The notes beneath the pieces are model-generated. The model saw only the letters and a list, made by a program, of their open reading frames with translations. It was not told where the DNA came from and searched no databases. Positions 10,934-22,784 of a stretch of DNA of 64,000 nucleotides are shown here, piece by piece; within the stretch, counting starts at the first letter, position 1; each line of letters starts with the position of its first letter. The DNA is taken from assembly GCA_023935145.1 (NCBI GenBank), contig CM043699.1:131076536-131140535 (forward strand). The letters run 5' to 3'. Origin of the DNA: Bretschneidera sinensis. Taxonomy: Eukaryota > Streptophyta > Magnoliopsida > Brassicales > Akaniaceae. A program made the position numbers and the translations under genes.

Positions 10934-12586
10934 CATGTGATCTCTGTTGGTAGGACTGTTGTAGTGATCCTCAATTAAGAGGCTAATTAAAAGGTGACTA
11001 AGAACCTTTTTTTATATAATAAAAGTGATATTGGTTACATTGCATAGCCATTGCTTTTTTATTTACATTTCGGAGGATTGCTAGTTTCGATGTTGTTTGG
11101 TTTAATTGTAATTTCGGTTTATAATTGTTAAAATATGATTTTTGAAACGTGAAATTAAAATCGATGTAAATTCAATTATTTTGACATAAATTTAATTTAT
11201 TAAAAATTCTCAGTTATTCATAATCTCTCTCAAACATGACTGTTTTTAATATAAATTAACGTAGTAAAGCTTCATATAACTTCTGTATAATATTCTAAGA
11301 TTAATTTCATTCACTACTTCATACCATTGATCGATTTTCTTACGAGGTGGCCCTTTTGGAGGTTTAAATATGTGAGCAAATATATATGGAAAAACCTTGC
11401 AGATACCATTGATCTTCATTGGTCAACTTTCAAATATATATATTTTTTAAATGAAAATGTTTTTGTTTTCAAAATAACCAATGCAATCTCTTTAAGACCC
11501 ATAAAAAATGCAATCTTTTTGAGTAAAAAAATATGATTTTGTCTAAAAAAAACTGATTCTGTCTTTATATCTGGGAGGGACTGGGCAGAAGCCTGGGCTG
11601 AGTTTTTTCTAAAATAAATAAATTAATAAATTATTTAGGCTTAGTCACAATTTTAACGTGAGCTTAGTCTCTCAACTCTTAAACCCCATTCCATTAACTC
11701 AAAATACCCAATCCATTAACCCAGTACAGTGATAATACCCAATTCTTTTCTTCATCTCCTTTTTCTTACTCGCCTCACACTGGGCTTCCTTTCGGTGCTG
11801 TTTCTCTCCCTCTCCAACATTATGTGACTTTAAATTGCTGGATGCAACTGTGCAGCTGAGTCAACTGTGCATTTGAAGAATTAAAAGTCTTTTTCTCTAA
11901 GTTTTATGAAATAAAAAATATACATAAATATAAAAAATAAAAAAAAAGTTTTATCAAATATTTATAATAACCACTTAAAACTAAACCAAATTCAAATTGC
12001 TCGAGCCTATGATGATTGAGATGTTGTAATAGTGTCAGATTGTTAGTTCAGTAGTTTGAGTTTAATTTTTATTTTTTAAGCACAATCTTTTGGTTATTTG
12101 TTGTATCAGAGAGTTATATTTCAAGATCTTATATGGAAGAGGCGGGAAGACCTCAAACCGATAAAAACACCCAAAAAAATAAGGTTAAATATAAATAGGT
12201 GGTTGTGTTTTGCATTTTATTCATTCAATTTTATTTATATATATATAAAAGAGTAACTTTTGTCAGTTGAAAAGGTTTTCTCTAGCCTTAACAATTTGAG
12301 CAGTTGGTAGGAGATTCTTAGTTTCTATCATTGAAATTATGAAGGATTTGTTTTCCTTTTTTTATAGAAAATTAATGCATAATATTTTGTTCTGGTTTTA
12401 TAATTTAGGGATTTATTGAAATGTTATGAATAATTTGAAGGTTGATGTTATCTTGATCATTTAATAGCTTGCATTAATCGTTCAATTGAGTTGGATTTTT
12501 TGTTGCTTCAATGTTCAATCAGTTCATATCTATAAAGTATGAGCTAATTAATTTATTTTATTTACTTGTAATATATAGATTAAATC
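10934..12586. other. AT-rich intergenic DNA, no gene seen
   Basis: No open frame with recognisable similarity and no clean terminal repeats. It contains homopolymer runs and short AT-rich tracts (for example TA repeats near 12238). Confidence 0.6.
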
Positions 12587-13060
12587 ATGAAGTCAAAAAC
12601 CACTTACTCATTTTTCAAAAAGAAAATTGTGGAGAATTTAGAAAGTAATATAGAGACTCCATCATTCATTGTGCCACCATCTATATTGTCTATTCCGACA
12701 CCATCCTCATAATCTATTTTACCTTCAAACTTGTGTGAGGTTCATCCTTATAAGATTCATAGAATTGAGCCAAAAGCAACAAAAATTGAAATGCCCTTTT
12801 TAGAAAGAGATTCTAGACTCCATAAGTAAATTAATGATTATGATTTCAATGAATGTGATAAAATTTGAAGAACATATCTTAAATTTGGGTCATATCAACC
12901 TTTTTTTTTTCTTCAAGTACCCAACAAGTGAAGATGATCGGGGTGAGAGCCGATATTTTCAAGCGTATAGTATGATGTTCATTCCTAGTTAAAGTATTCA
13001 CTCTATAGGGATGTTGTTTTCTGTTTACCATATTTTCTTTTCATAAGTCTAAGTAATCGT
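12587..13060 (+). pseudogene. hAT-like transposase N-terminal fragment (TTF/MYM-type zinc finger protein)
   Basis: A start codon at 12587 opens a frame with TYSFFKKK, and after several stops the translation shows ERDSRLHK, INDYDFNECDKI and RTYLKFGSYQP, followed near 13015 by VVFCLPYFLF. This resembles the start of plant hAT-type proteins annotated as zinc finger MYM-type 1-like or TTF-type, whose usual pattern is ERDPGLR, then RR-AY, then GPYQP, then YCLPCFLF. At least four stop codons interrupt it. Only the N-terminal region is present; no catalytic or dimerisation domain follows. Confidence 0.55.
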
Positions 13061-13980
13061 TATGAACATGAAGCATATTATCTATATAGCTTTTAATATT
13101 TCTTTAAAATATATTATCTTAATTATCACTTGTTCTAATTTATGTGAAGCGTGTCCTTTTAAAAGTATATATAAAACTAATATTATGTGGTAAAATTTTT
13201 ATATTTGTGGATTTATAATAATTACTAAGCAATTAAGAAAAAAAATTCTGATCAAATGGTCGTAAAACTGATAATATATTTTCAACCTACCTCGAAAAAA
13301 TTTTCTGATTCCACCCCTATTTCGAAAGAGTCTAAAAGAAAAAAGAAAACACATTTGACTATATGTAGTTTTGGTCTTTTAAGGATGGTTACAAACTTAC
13401 AATTTCGTTTCCCCATACTAAAAAGAAAAGTCTCAATATTAACTTAAACTCAAAAATTGTCTTCAATGTGGTCATTTTTTTTAGTGATACCGTTAAAATC
13501 TTAACATAATATAACTAATTTTTTTAATTAAATATATTTTAAAATAAAAAATACATTCATCGTTAAATAAATAATAAAAAAACAAAAACAAATTTTTTTT
13601 AGCCAAAACCAGAAATGTTCTCCCTATTTTTTTCATCTTTTTATTTTCTGTTCTTCCTTTTCTTCTTTCTTGTTCTGGCATCCGGTGAGGCTCCCTATTA
13701 TTGCTTTTTAACCTTTTTCTTTGAAATATTTTATTTAAAAAAAATTGTCTAATTTTTAATTTAAAAACTTAATAATATTTTATTTTTCTTATTTAGTGGT
13801 GCATTTTAGGCTAGTTAGCTTGAACCAACCCAGTTTTTGAGCAAGGGTTGGAATTTTGCAGGGTTGAGCTGGGTTAGGATTGAATTTTTTGACCCGAATC
13901 AAATTTGTGTTGGGTTAAGGTTGGAATTTTTACAACACTATCTCGACCCGTAACCTGTAAACTCAAATTTAAATATGTAA
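13061..13980. other. AT-rich intergenic DNA with dispersed GGGTTGG-type repeat
   Basis: No gene recognised. From about 13800 to 13960 the sequence has repeated GGGTTG/CAACCC-like words, similar in style to the ends of the hAT element at 35465-37415. A similar block continues at 14600-14826 beyond the solo LTR, so the LTR may have split an older element. Confidence 0.4.
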
Positions 13981-13985
13981 TCAAT

Positions 13986-14467
13986 TGATGATGCTGAAAA
14001 TCTGCTATTGAATTGGAGGTTCGGTATTCTACAGTCTACACGAAGAAATAATGATGAACTAAAAAGTCACCGGAGGAAAAGAGGGGTTACCTCTGAGGAC
14101 TCTCCGATGCCTTTGTTAGTGCAAGGTTTTAGGGGGAATAGAGAGTGTTGTGATAGTGTTTCAATGATGAGCTTGAATTTTTAGATGGGATTGAATTCAC
14201 ATACATTCGGTTTTTTATAGTGATTCAGAGGTAAGTTGGCAACGTGCTCGAAATGACATGATCCCTGAGATCTCATTTCTCCGGTCAAGGGTCTTGTCGC
14301 GTGTTCAGGGATGGCTCAATCCCTGCAATTACACTTACACTTCTACGCGGGTGAGTCTTTGAGTGACGACAATTTCGTCAACTGCTTGTCTGCATGTCGT
14401 CCGTTCATTGGAGGAGAGTTGTCCATGCGTCGTTAGGCTACTGGAGAGTGAATTATTGGCTGTATCA
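13986..14467 (-). repeat. solo LTR, Tat/gypsy type (probable)
   Basis: About 482 bases starting TGATGATGC and ending GTATCA, flanked by TCAAT (13981-13985) and CCAAT (14468-14472), a 4-of-5 match as a target-site duplication. Its inner layout resembles the gypsy LTR at 7338-7861: GATGAACTAA, CACCGGAGG, ACCTCTGAGGACTCTCCGA, then an opposite-strand TATA (near 14210-14220). No coding region adjoins it, so it would be a solo LTR left by LTR-LTR recombination. Confidence 0.55.
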
Positions 14468-14472
14468 CCAAT

Positions 14473-15209
14473 ATTACTAGCTAGTTATTTAAATTTATAC
14501 ATGATATTTGGAACCTTTTAAATTTAAATTTTCAATAAATATTTTTAATAATTTAATTTGATGCTTTAATTTTTTATAATATTTAACATATAGTATGATA
14601 AAATAGACCGCAAGAGTTTAATCCAACTCAATCAAATCCAACCTATTTAAATCAGTTTTGATTTCATAAATTAATTCGAACTCGATTCAAAATTAACTCA
14701 AATTTTTCTTGAATTAAATTAAAATTAAAGTTTACATAACTCGTCATAAGTTGTCCGATTTAAAATTTTTTTAAAAAAATTATGCTATGGGTTAAAACCC
14801 GAAGTAACCCAACTGTTCACAGCCCTATGCGTATTAGTTCAAAATTTTGTTATTGTCGACATTGAGATTTTTTGAAACTTGAGAAACAAGTTATAACAAA
14901 CTTTAAAGATCAGAATTGCACTTCAACAGTTAACACATGCGTCGCACCCGAAATACAGAAGCATTGCAAAACGTTGACGTTTCAACCCTGTGAGACCGAC
15001 AGAGATGATACTTGGCAAACGCGGTGAAATTCCATTCGTTCTCGTGACAGATACCCTGCACAAAGCCACATTCAAACACAATGAACTAGCAGTACTAATA
15101 TTGGAAGCTGCACACAGATCGACGGTGGTTCAAATCCATTCATTGTTATTCTCTGATTCTTGGTACTGGTACAGTGATATTGATCTAGGGTTCTTAACAG
15201 ATAGAGAAA
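14473..15209 (+). other. upstream region and 5' leader of the BAP31-like gene
   Basis: The first 350 bases are repeat-like AT-rich DNA. From about 14930 composition becomes gene-like. An ATG at 15005 opens a frame that overlaps the real start at 15210 in another frame and runs to 15496. A possible acceptor (TTCTTAACAG, ending at 15200) suggests a leader intron that could remove the upstream ATG. Confidence 0.45.
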
Positions 15210-18200
15210 ATGATACAGCTACTGTACACAGTGATCTTCGTCGAAATGGCATTGATCATGACCCTTCTCTTCAAGACCCCTCTAAGGAAGGTGGTGATAA
15301 TGGGATTGGATCGGGTCAAGCGAGGGAGGGGCCCTATCATGGTCACGACCGTGGGCGGGACAGTGTTCATTGTCCTCCTGTCCAGTATCTACAGTATGGC
15401 CAAGATCCAGCAGCGTACGATCGAAGCCAGTGCTATCGATCCAACGGACCAGGTCCTTATGTCCAAGCACATGCTCGAAGCTTCTCTCATGGGTAATCCT
15501 TTTCTTTTTCTTTTCTTCTTTTTTGTCGAGTTTCAGTTTTTTTGAAAAATCTTTGTGTGAGTTGTTTTCTTTTTCTTTTTTTTTAAAACAAAATAGAAGT
15601 TGTTACCATGTTTGATTGATGAGAAAGAGAAGGAAGAGAAGGGGGAGGAAAATCACAACTACAGGGTTTGAGTTCTATTTTTGTTTGTTAATCTGGTGTG
15701 CTTGCTTAATTAGTGGCTTCTTTATGTGCTTGTGTGGTAAATTGGTTTGGTTATGGCATGATGGTGCTATTTTGTCAACTATTAGATCATTCAATGTAAG
15801 TAGTAATTACTTCATTACTAGTAGGTTTACATTCTGGATCCAACCAATTTTGATCTTAAGCTTTGGCCCAACTAAAGGGATTGCTATGTTATGAACATGT
15901 TAATGGAAGGTGCTATGAAGAACTGATACATATGTGATTGATATGGACCATATAGCTTTGCCCTTCAATCTAGATACTTTTGGCAGGCTTTTCGTCTGAA
16001 CTTATATGTTGATGATCAAATATGGGTTTATTTATCGATGCCAAGAACTAAATGTGTTACTATTTGGCTAAATTATATGGTGAAGTCAAGGTTGGTTAAA
16101 TTTATTGAGGGGAGCAATGGTTGATTTTGGACGTTAGTTTGTAACCAAGTGCTAGGTGTTTGTTTCTTAAAGCTGGTAATGCTATTCACTTGTGGCTGCT
16201 AACTGACAGGCTGAATTTGAGAAAGTTTATTACGGTCATGTTTGGTACCTTGCTTAAAGCAACCATTTTTGTCTAAAAGTGGTTGCTTTAAAGGTACCAA
16301 ACATGGCCTATGAAAGTTTTTCTGTAGAAAGCTTCTAATTGACTATTGAATTTAAATTGGTTGTTGAGGAACTGGAGAAAAAGTGTGTGCTTGATTGTTT
16401 TTTTTTTATAGATAAAAGATTGTATAGAAAGGCACCAAGAGGGTGCAACCCGAATTCAAAGTTATCTACAAAAAAGAAACTCAACAAACCCTATGAAATC
16501 ATCCTCATTTACAAAAAATTTGCCCCTAAACCAAATACTTGGTGTACTGAACCAACTATCTCTAATTGCTTCTAAAGGTCTCTCTTCATGGTCAAAAGCC
16601 CTTCTACTTCTTTCATTCCAAACAAGCTAAAAAATAGAAAGGGTTATCAAAGAATTAGCCTCCAGCTCTTTAGAAGCCCGTAAACTGTCCGAAGCCCAAA
16701 GTTCATCTTGCACGAAACCTGCAACCACCCAAGAGATACCCACAAAACTAAAAGTCATTTCCCACAAATGATGTGCTTGATGTTATTCCAAGTTCCAACT
16801 TATTAAAGCTTGAGCGAATCGGGTTTGACCTTGATTGAGATGTGGTCTTGAATGTACATGGGATCTGAATTAATGACATGCTAAAATCAGTACTTATAAA
16901 AAAAAGGCATGCTACAACTAGAAGCTTTTGATTTAGTCTTTTTCCACAAATTCTTAGCTGCCAAATGTAGCACTGTGTAATTCTGGATTGTTGTTTTGAT
17001 GAACTCATGATAATATATAATCAACAAAACTGATCTGATTTCCTAATCCAGTTAAAATTTTGAATTTAACTTGTGACTGGTTTTAAAATTATGTTTTATT
17101 GGGCATTATGAAGACGGATCTCTCATGTGCTTGCTATGAGCCTTGTCTTTAATCAGCACATTGTAGGTGCATGTTGCAAACCAACCAATTTTTCAATGCC
17201 AATAGCATCTCCTCTGCCAAATTACTGCAGCAAATGCTTAGCCTGGTGACCAAATTTTGGTAACATAACACTCTGGTGGGTTTATATAAATTGGTTGTGC
17301 ACATGTATTTGGGAATAGATACTAATACACTGATTGAAGAGATAGTTTGTCGCAAGCATCTGTGCATGCCTCTTATTGTTGCCCTTTGTATTCCTAAGTG
17401 GTTGAGTTTTTAATACTTTCTAAATGTTTCCTCTGTAGTTGCTATTTGTTATTCTTTCACGACTCACTGTGACCTTGTATGGCAATGTAATATATGGAGC
17501 CCTTTGGTGGTATATGCAGCAGTAGTGTGTTATATGCACAATTGCACAGTGACCTTGTATAGTCGATAAGAATCAACAATCTAGATTTTGGGTAGTTTGA
17601 TTAAAAAATAATGAAGTAGAAAAAACATTAAAAAAAAAAACAAATGAGTGTTTATCTGCTTGACTGCCTGAGGTCTGGTAATGGATTGGTCGAAATGACT
17701 TGCTTAAAGAAGTTCAATTAGAAATCTTTTGATAACTTTTATAAGAAAACTGTCAGTCCAGTCTTGCATGTAAAGGCACAGTACAACTTATAACTTTATA
17801 TGGTCTTACTATATAAAAACTAGGTTCATGCATGTATATCGATTTGACTATTCTACATGCCTTATACTACATGAATAATGCTACGTTCACCAAATCCAAC
17901 GAGATGGATAATCTTGCTGTGATGATTATAGAGAAGTTACTGATTTGCTGTTTAAAAAGGAGGTCATTTAGACATTTGCTGCGGTAAAACATGTCTGTTA
18001 TTTAGCATATTTATGTCCAGCATGGCTTGTCTCCAGTGCAGAAGAAGGTTTTGGTAAAAGAAATGCAGAGCATATCCTTGAATACAATAAGAGATACTTG
18101 ATGGTGTCTTTTGTTATTCTTTTATGCTTTCTGTTTCCATTAAGATTGCTGTCGAATGTCTGCCTGAACGATGCATATTGGTTAATGCAGGGGTTTGTCA

Positions 18201-18954
18201 ATTCTGATATTTGAATAATGTATATTAACATTGTCATTAAGGTGTCATTGTAGGATTTTTTTTTTTAACAGGGTAGACCAGTGTTTAGTTGTCCTACGAC
18301 GGCCTGTAGAAGAGAATGTCCATTCATGCAGCAAAATATTATTTATTTTTTGGATTCATACTACTTTTTCGGCCTAAGTTCTTGCTTTTATATTGTTCTT
18401 CGACATGCTAATTAAAAAACGTTGAGGAAAGTCTTTAATATAAAAGTTAATGCATATACCACTATTTGTTAAACATATAATCTTGGGTGAAAGTCTTAAA
18501 ATTATTAACTTTGATTTGGTTACAGCCATTTCTGTTTGACATTTGATTTCCATATGCTTTGTTACATGCAGGATTCTTGCTATTTCTCTCACTGATGATG
18601 GATAGATTACATCATTACATTAGAGAACTTCGATTTCTCAGGAAGACCATGGAGGCTGTGAAGAAGCAAAATCGAGGTTTTGATGATGGAAAAAATGGTA
18701 GTACCGAGGAGCTTAAAGCCTTAGGGGAGGAAGTTTCTGCATTGAGGGCAAAGATCAAGAAGTTGGAACCTGAGTGTATAACAAAAGCAAAGCAGGCGAG
18801 AGCTTCACAAGCTGAAACAGAGGCTCTGAGAAAGCAATCTGAGGGGTTCCTACTAGAGTACGATCGACTGTTGGAGGACAATCAAAATCTTCGGAACCAG
18901 TTGGAGTCAGTTGACCAAAGCTTATCACAATCTGATGGAAAAGGGCATATGTGA
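15210..18954 (+). CDS. BAP31-like endoplasmic reticulum membrane protein
   Basis: Two coding exons, 15210-15492 and 18572-18954 (donor GGTAATC, acceptor GCAG), give 221 residues without a stop. The start MIQLLYTVIFVEMALIM is the conserved N-terminus of plant B-cell-receptor-associated-31-like proteins. Three membrane helices are visible: about residues 1-21, 43-62 (TTVGGTVFIVLLSSIYS) and 88-108 (spanning the exon junction, MG-FLLFLSLMMDRL). After these come a charged stretch, HHYIRELRFLRKTMEAVKK, and a C-terminal coiled coil ending in DGKGHM. BAP31 proteins are ER cargo and quality-control factors. The human dilysine retrieval signal is not seen at this C-terminus. The 3.1-kb intron contains a short foldback element and a LINE-like fragment. 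Confidence 0.92.
16221..16319. mobile_element. very short foldback MITE (hAT-like) in BAP31-like intron
   Basis: An almost complete hairpin at 16234-16308: the left arm GGTCATGTTTGGTACC and the right arm GGTACCAAACATGGCC, each about 35 bases, separated by only a few bases. The core is flanked by GAAAGTTT at 16221-16228 and again at 16312-16319, an 8-bp duplication as made by hAT transposases. It has no coding capacity. Confidence 0.65.
16400..16800 (-). repeat. LINE-like 3' fragment in intron
   Basis: A run of T at about 16400-16410 followed by ATAGATAAAAGATTG and AAAGGCACCA. On the minus strand this would be a poly(A)-ended element. A related copy lies at 56310-56530 (same T run, AAAGGCACCA, CATCATTTACAAAAA, AAAAAATAGAAAG). 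The minus-strand translation contains LVWNERSRRAFDHE, which resembles the C-terminal zinc region of plant LINE reverse transcriptases, but the frame is broken. The family assignment is tentative. Confidence 0.4.
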
Positions 18955-20264
18955 GGGAACAGATACCTGTGATGAACCAATTTATCTTATTTTATATCTG
19001 TTTAAGAGTGTTGATGATTTGGGACATAAAGAGATTTTATTTTTCTTGTTTTGGGGAGCGGGGGGAGGTTTGAAGGAAGGGAGTTGCTGGTGGTGGTTAC
19101 AACTAGCCCTATATCAATGTATGCAATGAAGTAGTTATAAGAAGCTGATAATCGAGTAAATAGACTGCTTGGATTGATCAATATAATAGCAAAACAACTG
19201 AACACAAGTTTATCAATATGCAGCAATTTATCTCATCTATTTTGTGCTTGACACCATGCATCAGAAGTCAAATTTTGACGTGGCCGAGATGCCCTTAATA
19301 GCCGAAGAATGGTGAGTGATTTTCCTTGTGTGGATTATGTTTTAAAAAGAGATGCGACTCTTGAGTTCAAGCTCCACGGCTACATATAATGTTGACAATT
19401 GTTTTTGAATGAGATAATGTCGATAATTGAGCTAATTGTTAGTTGAAGTAAATAAACTACTTGCAAACAATATAATAAATAAGTGAAGTATATTTATTGA
19501 TACGCGTTAACTTATCTTGGTTTTTTGGAATGAGCTTTTTAGGGTTTTGAATCTCTGTCAAAGGAGGAGATATCATAAAATTGTAAAAAAGAAAAAAAGT
19601 AATGTGAATCAAGGGTTATAAAAACTAAAAATATGAAAAGCTTTCGGCTAACATATTTTTCAGGGAATTATGAAGGGTTATAAAAATCAAAAATATGAAA
19701 AGCCTTCGTCTAAAATATTTTTCAGGGAAATACTATTGACTAGGACAGTAGGCATCATATTATATCACTTCGAGTACAGATCCTGCAATTAAAAAAATGC
19801 AATGCAATGCATTGAATTTCCTTTTATTTATTAATATTTTGCTAGGAGCAATACATTGAATTTCAATGGTACATGACTCAATACAATGACATTTCCTTTT
19901 CTGAATAAATTTGGTGCAATAAAAGATGTAATGCATTAAACTTTGGATTGTTTTATTCAAAAAAGTAAATACAACATTTAAAAAGAAAAATTTCCACATG
20001 GTGAAGTGTGAAGATTTGAAGTATTGAAATTTTTAAAAGAAAATACTTTTTTCTGGTATTCAAAAAAATTACACTTACCTCTATTGTTTAACATTGGTTT
20101 GAAAGAATTTATTGGTGTCGTTTGAAATTTTTTTAAACAAGCTTAAAACAATTTATTTAAATCTCTTTAAATCAATTTAAATTTGGATAGATAAAATCTG
20201 CCCATGATAAAAAGATTCTTCCAAGTCCACATTTTTTTTATGTATTTAACGTTGATAGGAAGTT
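18955..20264. other. BAP31-like 3' flank and AT-rich intergenic DNA
   Basis: The first 200-300 bases are probably 3' UTR. No further gene is seen. It includes a 60-base tandem duplication at 19613-19734. Confidence 0.55.
19613..19734. repeat. tandem duplication, about 60 bp unit
   Basis: Two adjacent copies (19613-19674 and 19675-19734) both starting GGGTTATAAAAA and ending ATATTTTTCAGGGAA, with a handful of differences (CTTTCGGCTA against CCTTCGTCTA). Confidence 0.75.
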
Positions 20265-20630
20265 AACTTCACCAAGGCATTCACCCAATTTGGGATTATT
20301 TACGTCACTGATGACCCTATAACCGAAGGACCTGACCCTAAGTCACCGTCAGTTGGCCGTGCACTAGTTATGTATGTAACTGCAGGTTTGGATGGTCTTA
20401 ACTCACATGCCCTTCTATCAAATGTGGTTTACAAACAAGGCCTATAATGGTAGTACCCTACGGATACAGGGTATTAGTAAGCAATTTGAGGTTGTCAGGG
20501 AGGTTTCTGTGGTTCCCGGTACAGGGAAATTCCGGTTTTCAAGGGGCTATGCAACGTTTGAGACTTACCTCTGGACATCCCTTCTGCTTACTCTGCTATC
20601 CAGTGTAATGTTACTGTTCATCGTGATTAA
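20265..20630 (+). pseudogene. dirigent protein fragment, frameshifted
   Basis: Encodes the central and C-terminal dirigent domain: FGIIYVTDDPITEGPDP, GRALVMYVTAGLDG, then FTNKAYNGSTLRIQG, VVREVSVVPGTGKFRFSRGY and LDIPSAYSAIQCNVTV, ending at TAA 20628-20630. Dirigent proteins are secreted beta-barrels that steer monolignol coupling. The signal peptide and N-terminal part are missing. A frame change occurs around 20420-20440 and a one-base loss around 20572 (TACCTCTGGAC where one more base is expected). The product would be about 120 residues where the family usually has about 180-190, so it is a broken gene copy. Confidence 0.85.
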
Positions 20631-21643
20631 AACTATGATGGGTAAAAACAAGAGAAGAAAGAACAGAAAGAAGAAAAAAAAAGATCGATGCTTTCTTACT
20701 GTTTGATAAAAATGATTAAAAAATCGAGGAAAAGAAAAAAAAAACCATTTTTTTTTTACCACACCTCAATTTGCAAGAATTATAATTTGTATACATAGAC
20801 GAAAACATATCAATCATTTTATATTGATTTTTTCACTTTTTAATCGTCACGTATATTGATCTATTCTTTTATGTGATAAAACAAAACACTAACAATTATC
20901 TTCTTACCTATAAGCATGTCAAGCATGATGCTTATATATTCTCCATTAAAAAACTAAACCTACAAAGAAACCCCAAGAGAATAATAATCCGACCGATTTA
21001 ATGAGAAAAATAAATTAATTCAATGATTTTGTTCATTTACCAAATTATCCTCATATTTGTGTAAATCTTATCTTTTGATTCTTCAAATGATGATGTGTCA
21101 TTTTCTCAATAAAAAAAAATGTCATTTTGAACAGAGAAAATGATGGAAGCAAGACCCATTCACCGAGTAGAACAACCTTGCAATGAGCTAGCTTTTATCG
21201 CAAAGTGAAGCAACATGGAAATTTCATCCCTAATCAAGTGTATGATCTATTTGATCTCCAAGATTCTAGCCTATTTGGTTCAGCTTACCAATCAGTTTAT
21301 AACAGCAAAAGGAGAAAATGTCTAACCCATAAATAAAAAAAAGGGGAGCCAAATGGGTCCCTACTACGCATTGGTGTCTATCTGTAAAGAATTCAAAACA
21401 ACTCACGATTCATCACACAAACGAAGTCCAAAAAGGCTAGCACAATCAGCCGCCTCCGGTCCTAGCAAGTACACTTCACACAACATTAATTCTTTTTCAA
21501 CGTCACTCTTCTGTCTTATTGCCTTCACAAATTTCTCTATATAAACACTTGATTTGTGCGCGAAAAAAATAAACACTTCACTTCAGTATCACATTACTCA
21601 AAAACTCAACCCCATATCAATTAGTGATATATAGTCAAAACAC
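20631..21643. other. intergenic DNA, no gene seen
   Basis: AT-rich sequence with A/T homopolymers. The last 100-200 bases (from about 21440) are less biased and probably represent the upstream leader of the anion-channel remnant; TATATAAACAC near 21537-21547 is a possible TATA box. Confidence 0.45.
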
Positions 21644-21743
21644 ATGCGAAATATGGATGAGAAAACATCTCAACCGCAGATCGAGGTTGTGATTGATAAG
21701 CCTGCATGCAATATTGAATCAACCCAACCACATTGTGACCCTT

Positions 21744-21771
21744 TGATCCTTTGATAAGGATCAAAGGATCA
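21744..21771. repeat. perfect 12-bp inverted repeat interrupting the channel N-terminus
   Basis: TGATCCTTTGAT and its exact reverse complement ATCAAAGGATCA separated by AAGG. It lies at the point where the N-terminal frame runs into stops and the remaining frame begins. Confidence 0.8.
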
Positions 21772-22784
21772 TTATCACCAATCTTAACTAGGTTCCATGC
21801 GGGTTACTTCAGGATTAGCCTCTCTCTTTGCAGCCTGGCCTTATTATGGAAAATCCTTGGAGAACCATCAGTATATGATCCACATGCTTTCAGGCGCATG
21901 TTTCGCAAGCTACCCTCCACAGCTTTCACTCTCCTCTGGCCACTAGCCTTATTCTTATTAGCCTTACTTTCTCTTCTTTACATTCTAAGATGTTTGTTTC
22001 ACTTCGATATGGTAAAGGGTGAGTTCTTGCACCATGTAGGAGTTAACTACTTGTTTGCTTCTTGGATTTCTTGGCTTCTCTTGCTTCAATCTTCACCGTT
22101 TCAGTCCAAAAACTATATACTATCAAGTACTCTGGAGGTTATTCATTATCCCAGTGGTGGTGCTTGATGTGAAGATCTACGGTCAATGGTTTACCAAAGG
22201 GAAGAAATTTCTATCGAGTGGCTAATCCAACAAGTCAGCTGTCAATGATAGGGAACTTGGTGGGGGCCCAGGCGGCGGCCCAGATGGGGTGGAGAGAGAG
22301 TGCAGTGTGTATGTTCTCTTTGGGCATGGCACACTATCTTGTGCTCTTTGTTACACTTTATCAAAGATTAACAGCGAGCAATAGCCTACCAGTTATGTTA
22401 AGGCCTGCTTTCTTGTTTTTCACAGCACCCAGCATGGCGAGCTTGGCATGGGACTCCATTATTGGGACCTTTCATAATTCAGCAAAGATGCACTTCTTCC
22501 TATCACTCTTCCTATTCTTATCCCTGGTAATGTACTATATTTGCCATATAGGGAGTAATATTTTTAGCATTCGTTACGGTGCTATTAAGGACAATAATCG
22601 TAAATTTATGAAAACAAAATGAACTAGAAGCCTATCTGTCCTGCATTAGAAAAAAAAAATTGTTAACTTTAGAAGGAAGGCTATGTGGGCTCAAGTTCAC
22701 AATAGTCAAATCAGCTTGTCAAGTGCATTGAATCATTAATCCAGTGATTACTAGTTCAAGTGCAGGTAAGCTCAAGCTGACAAA

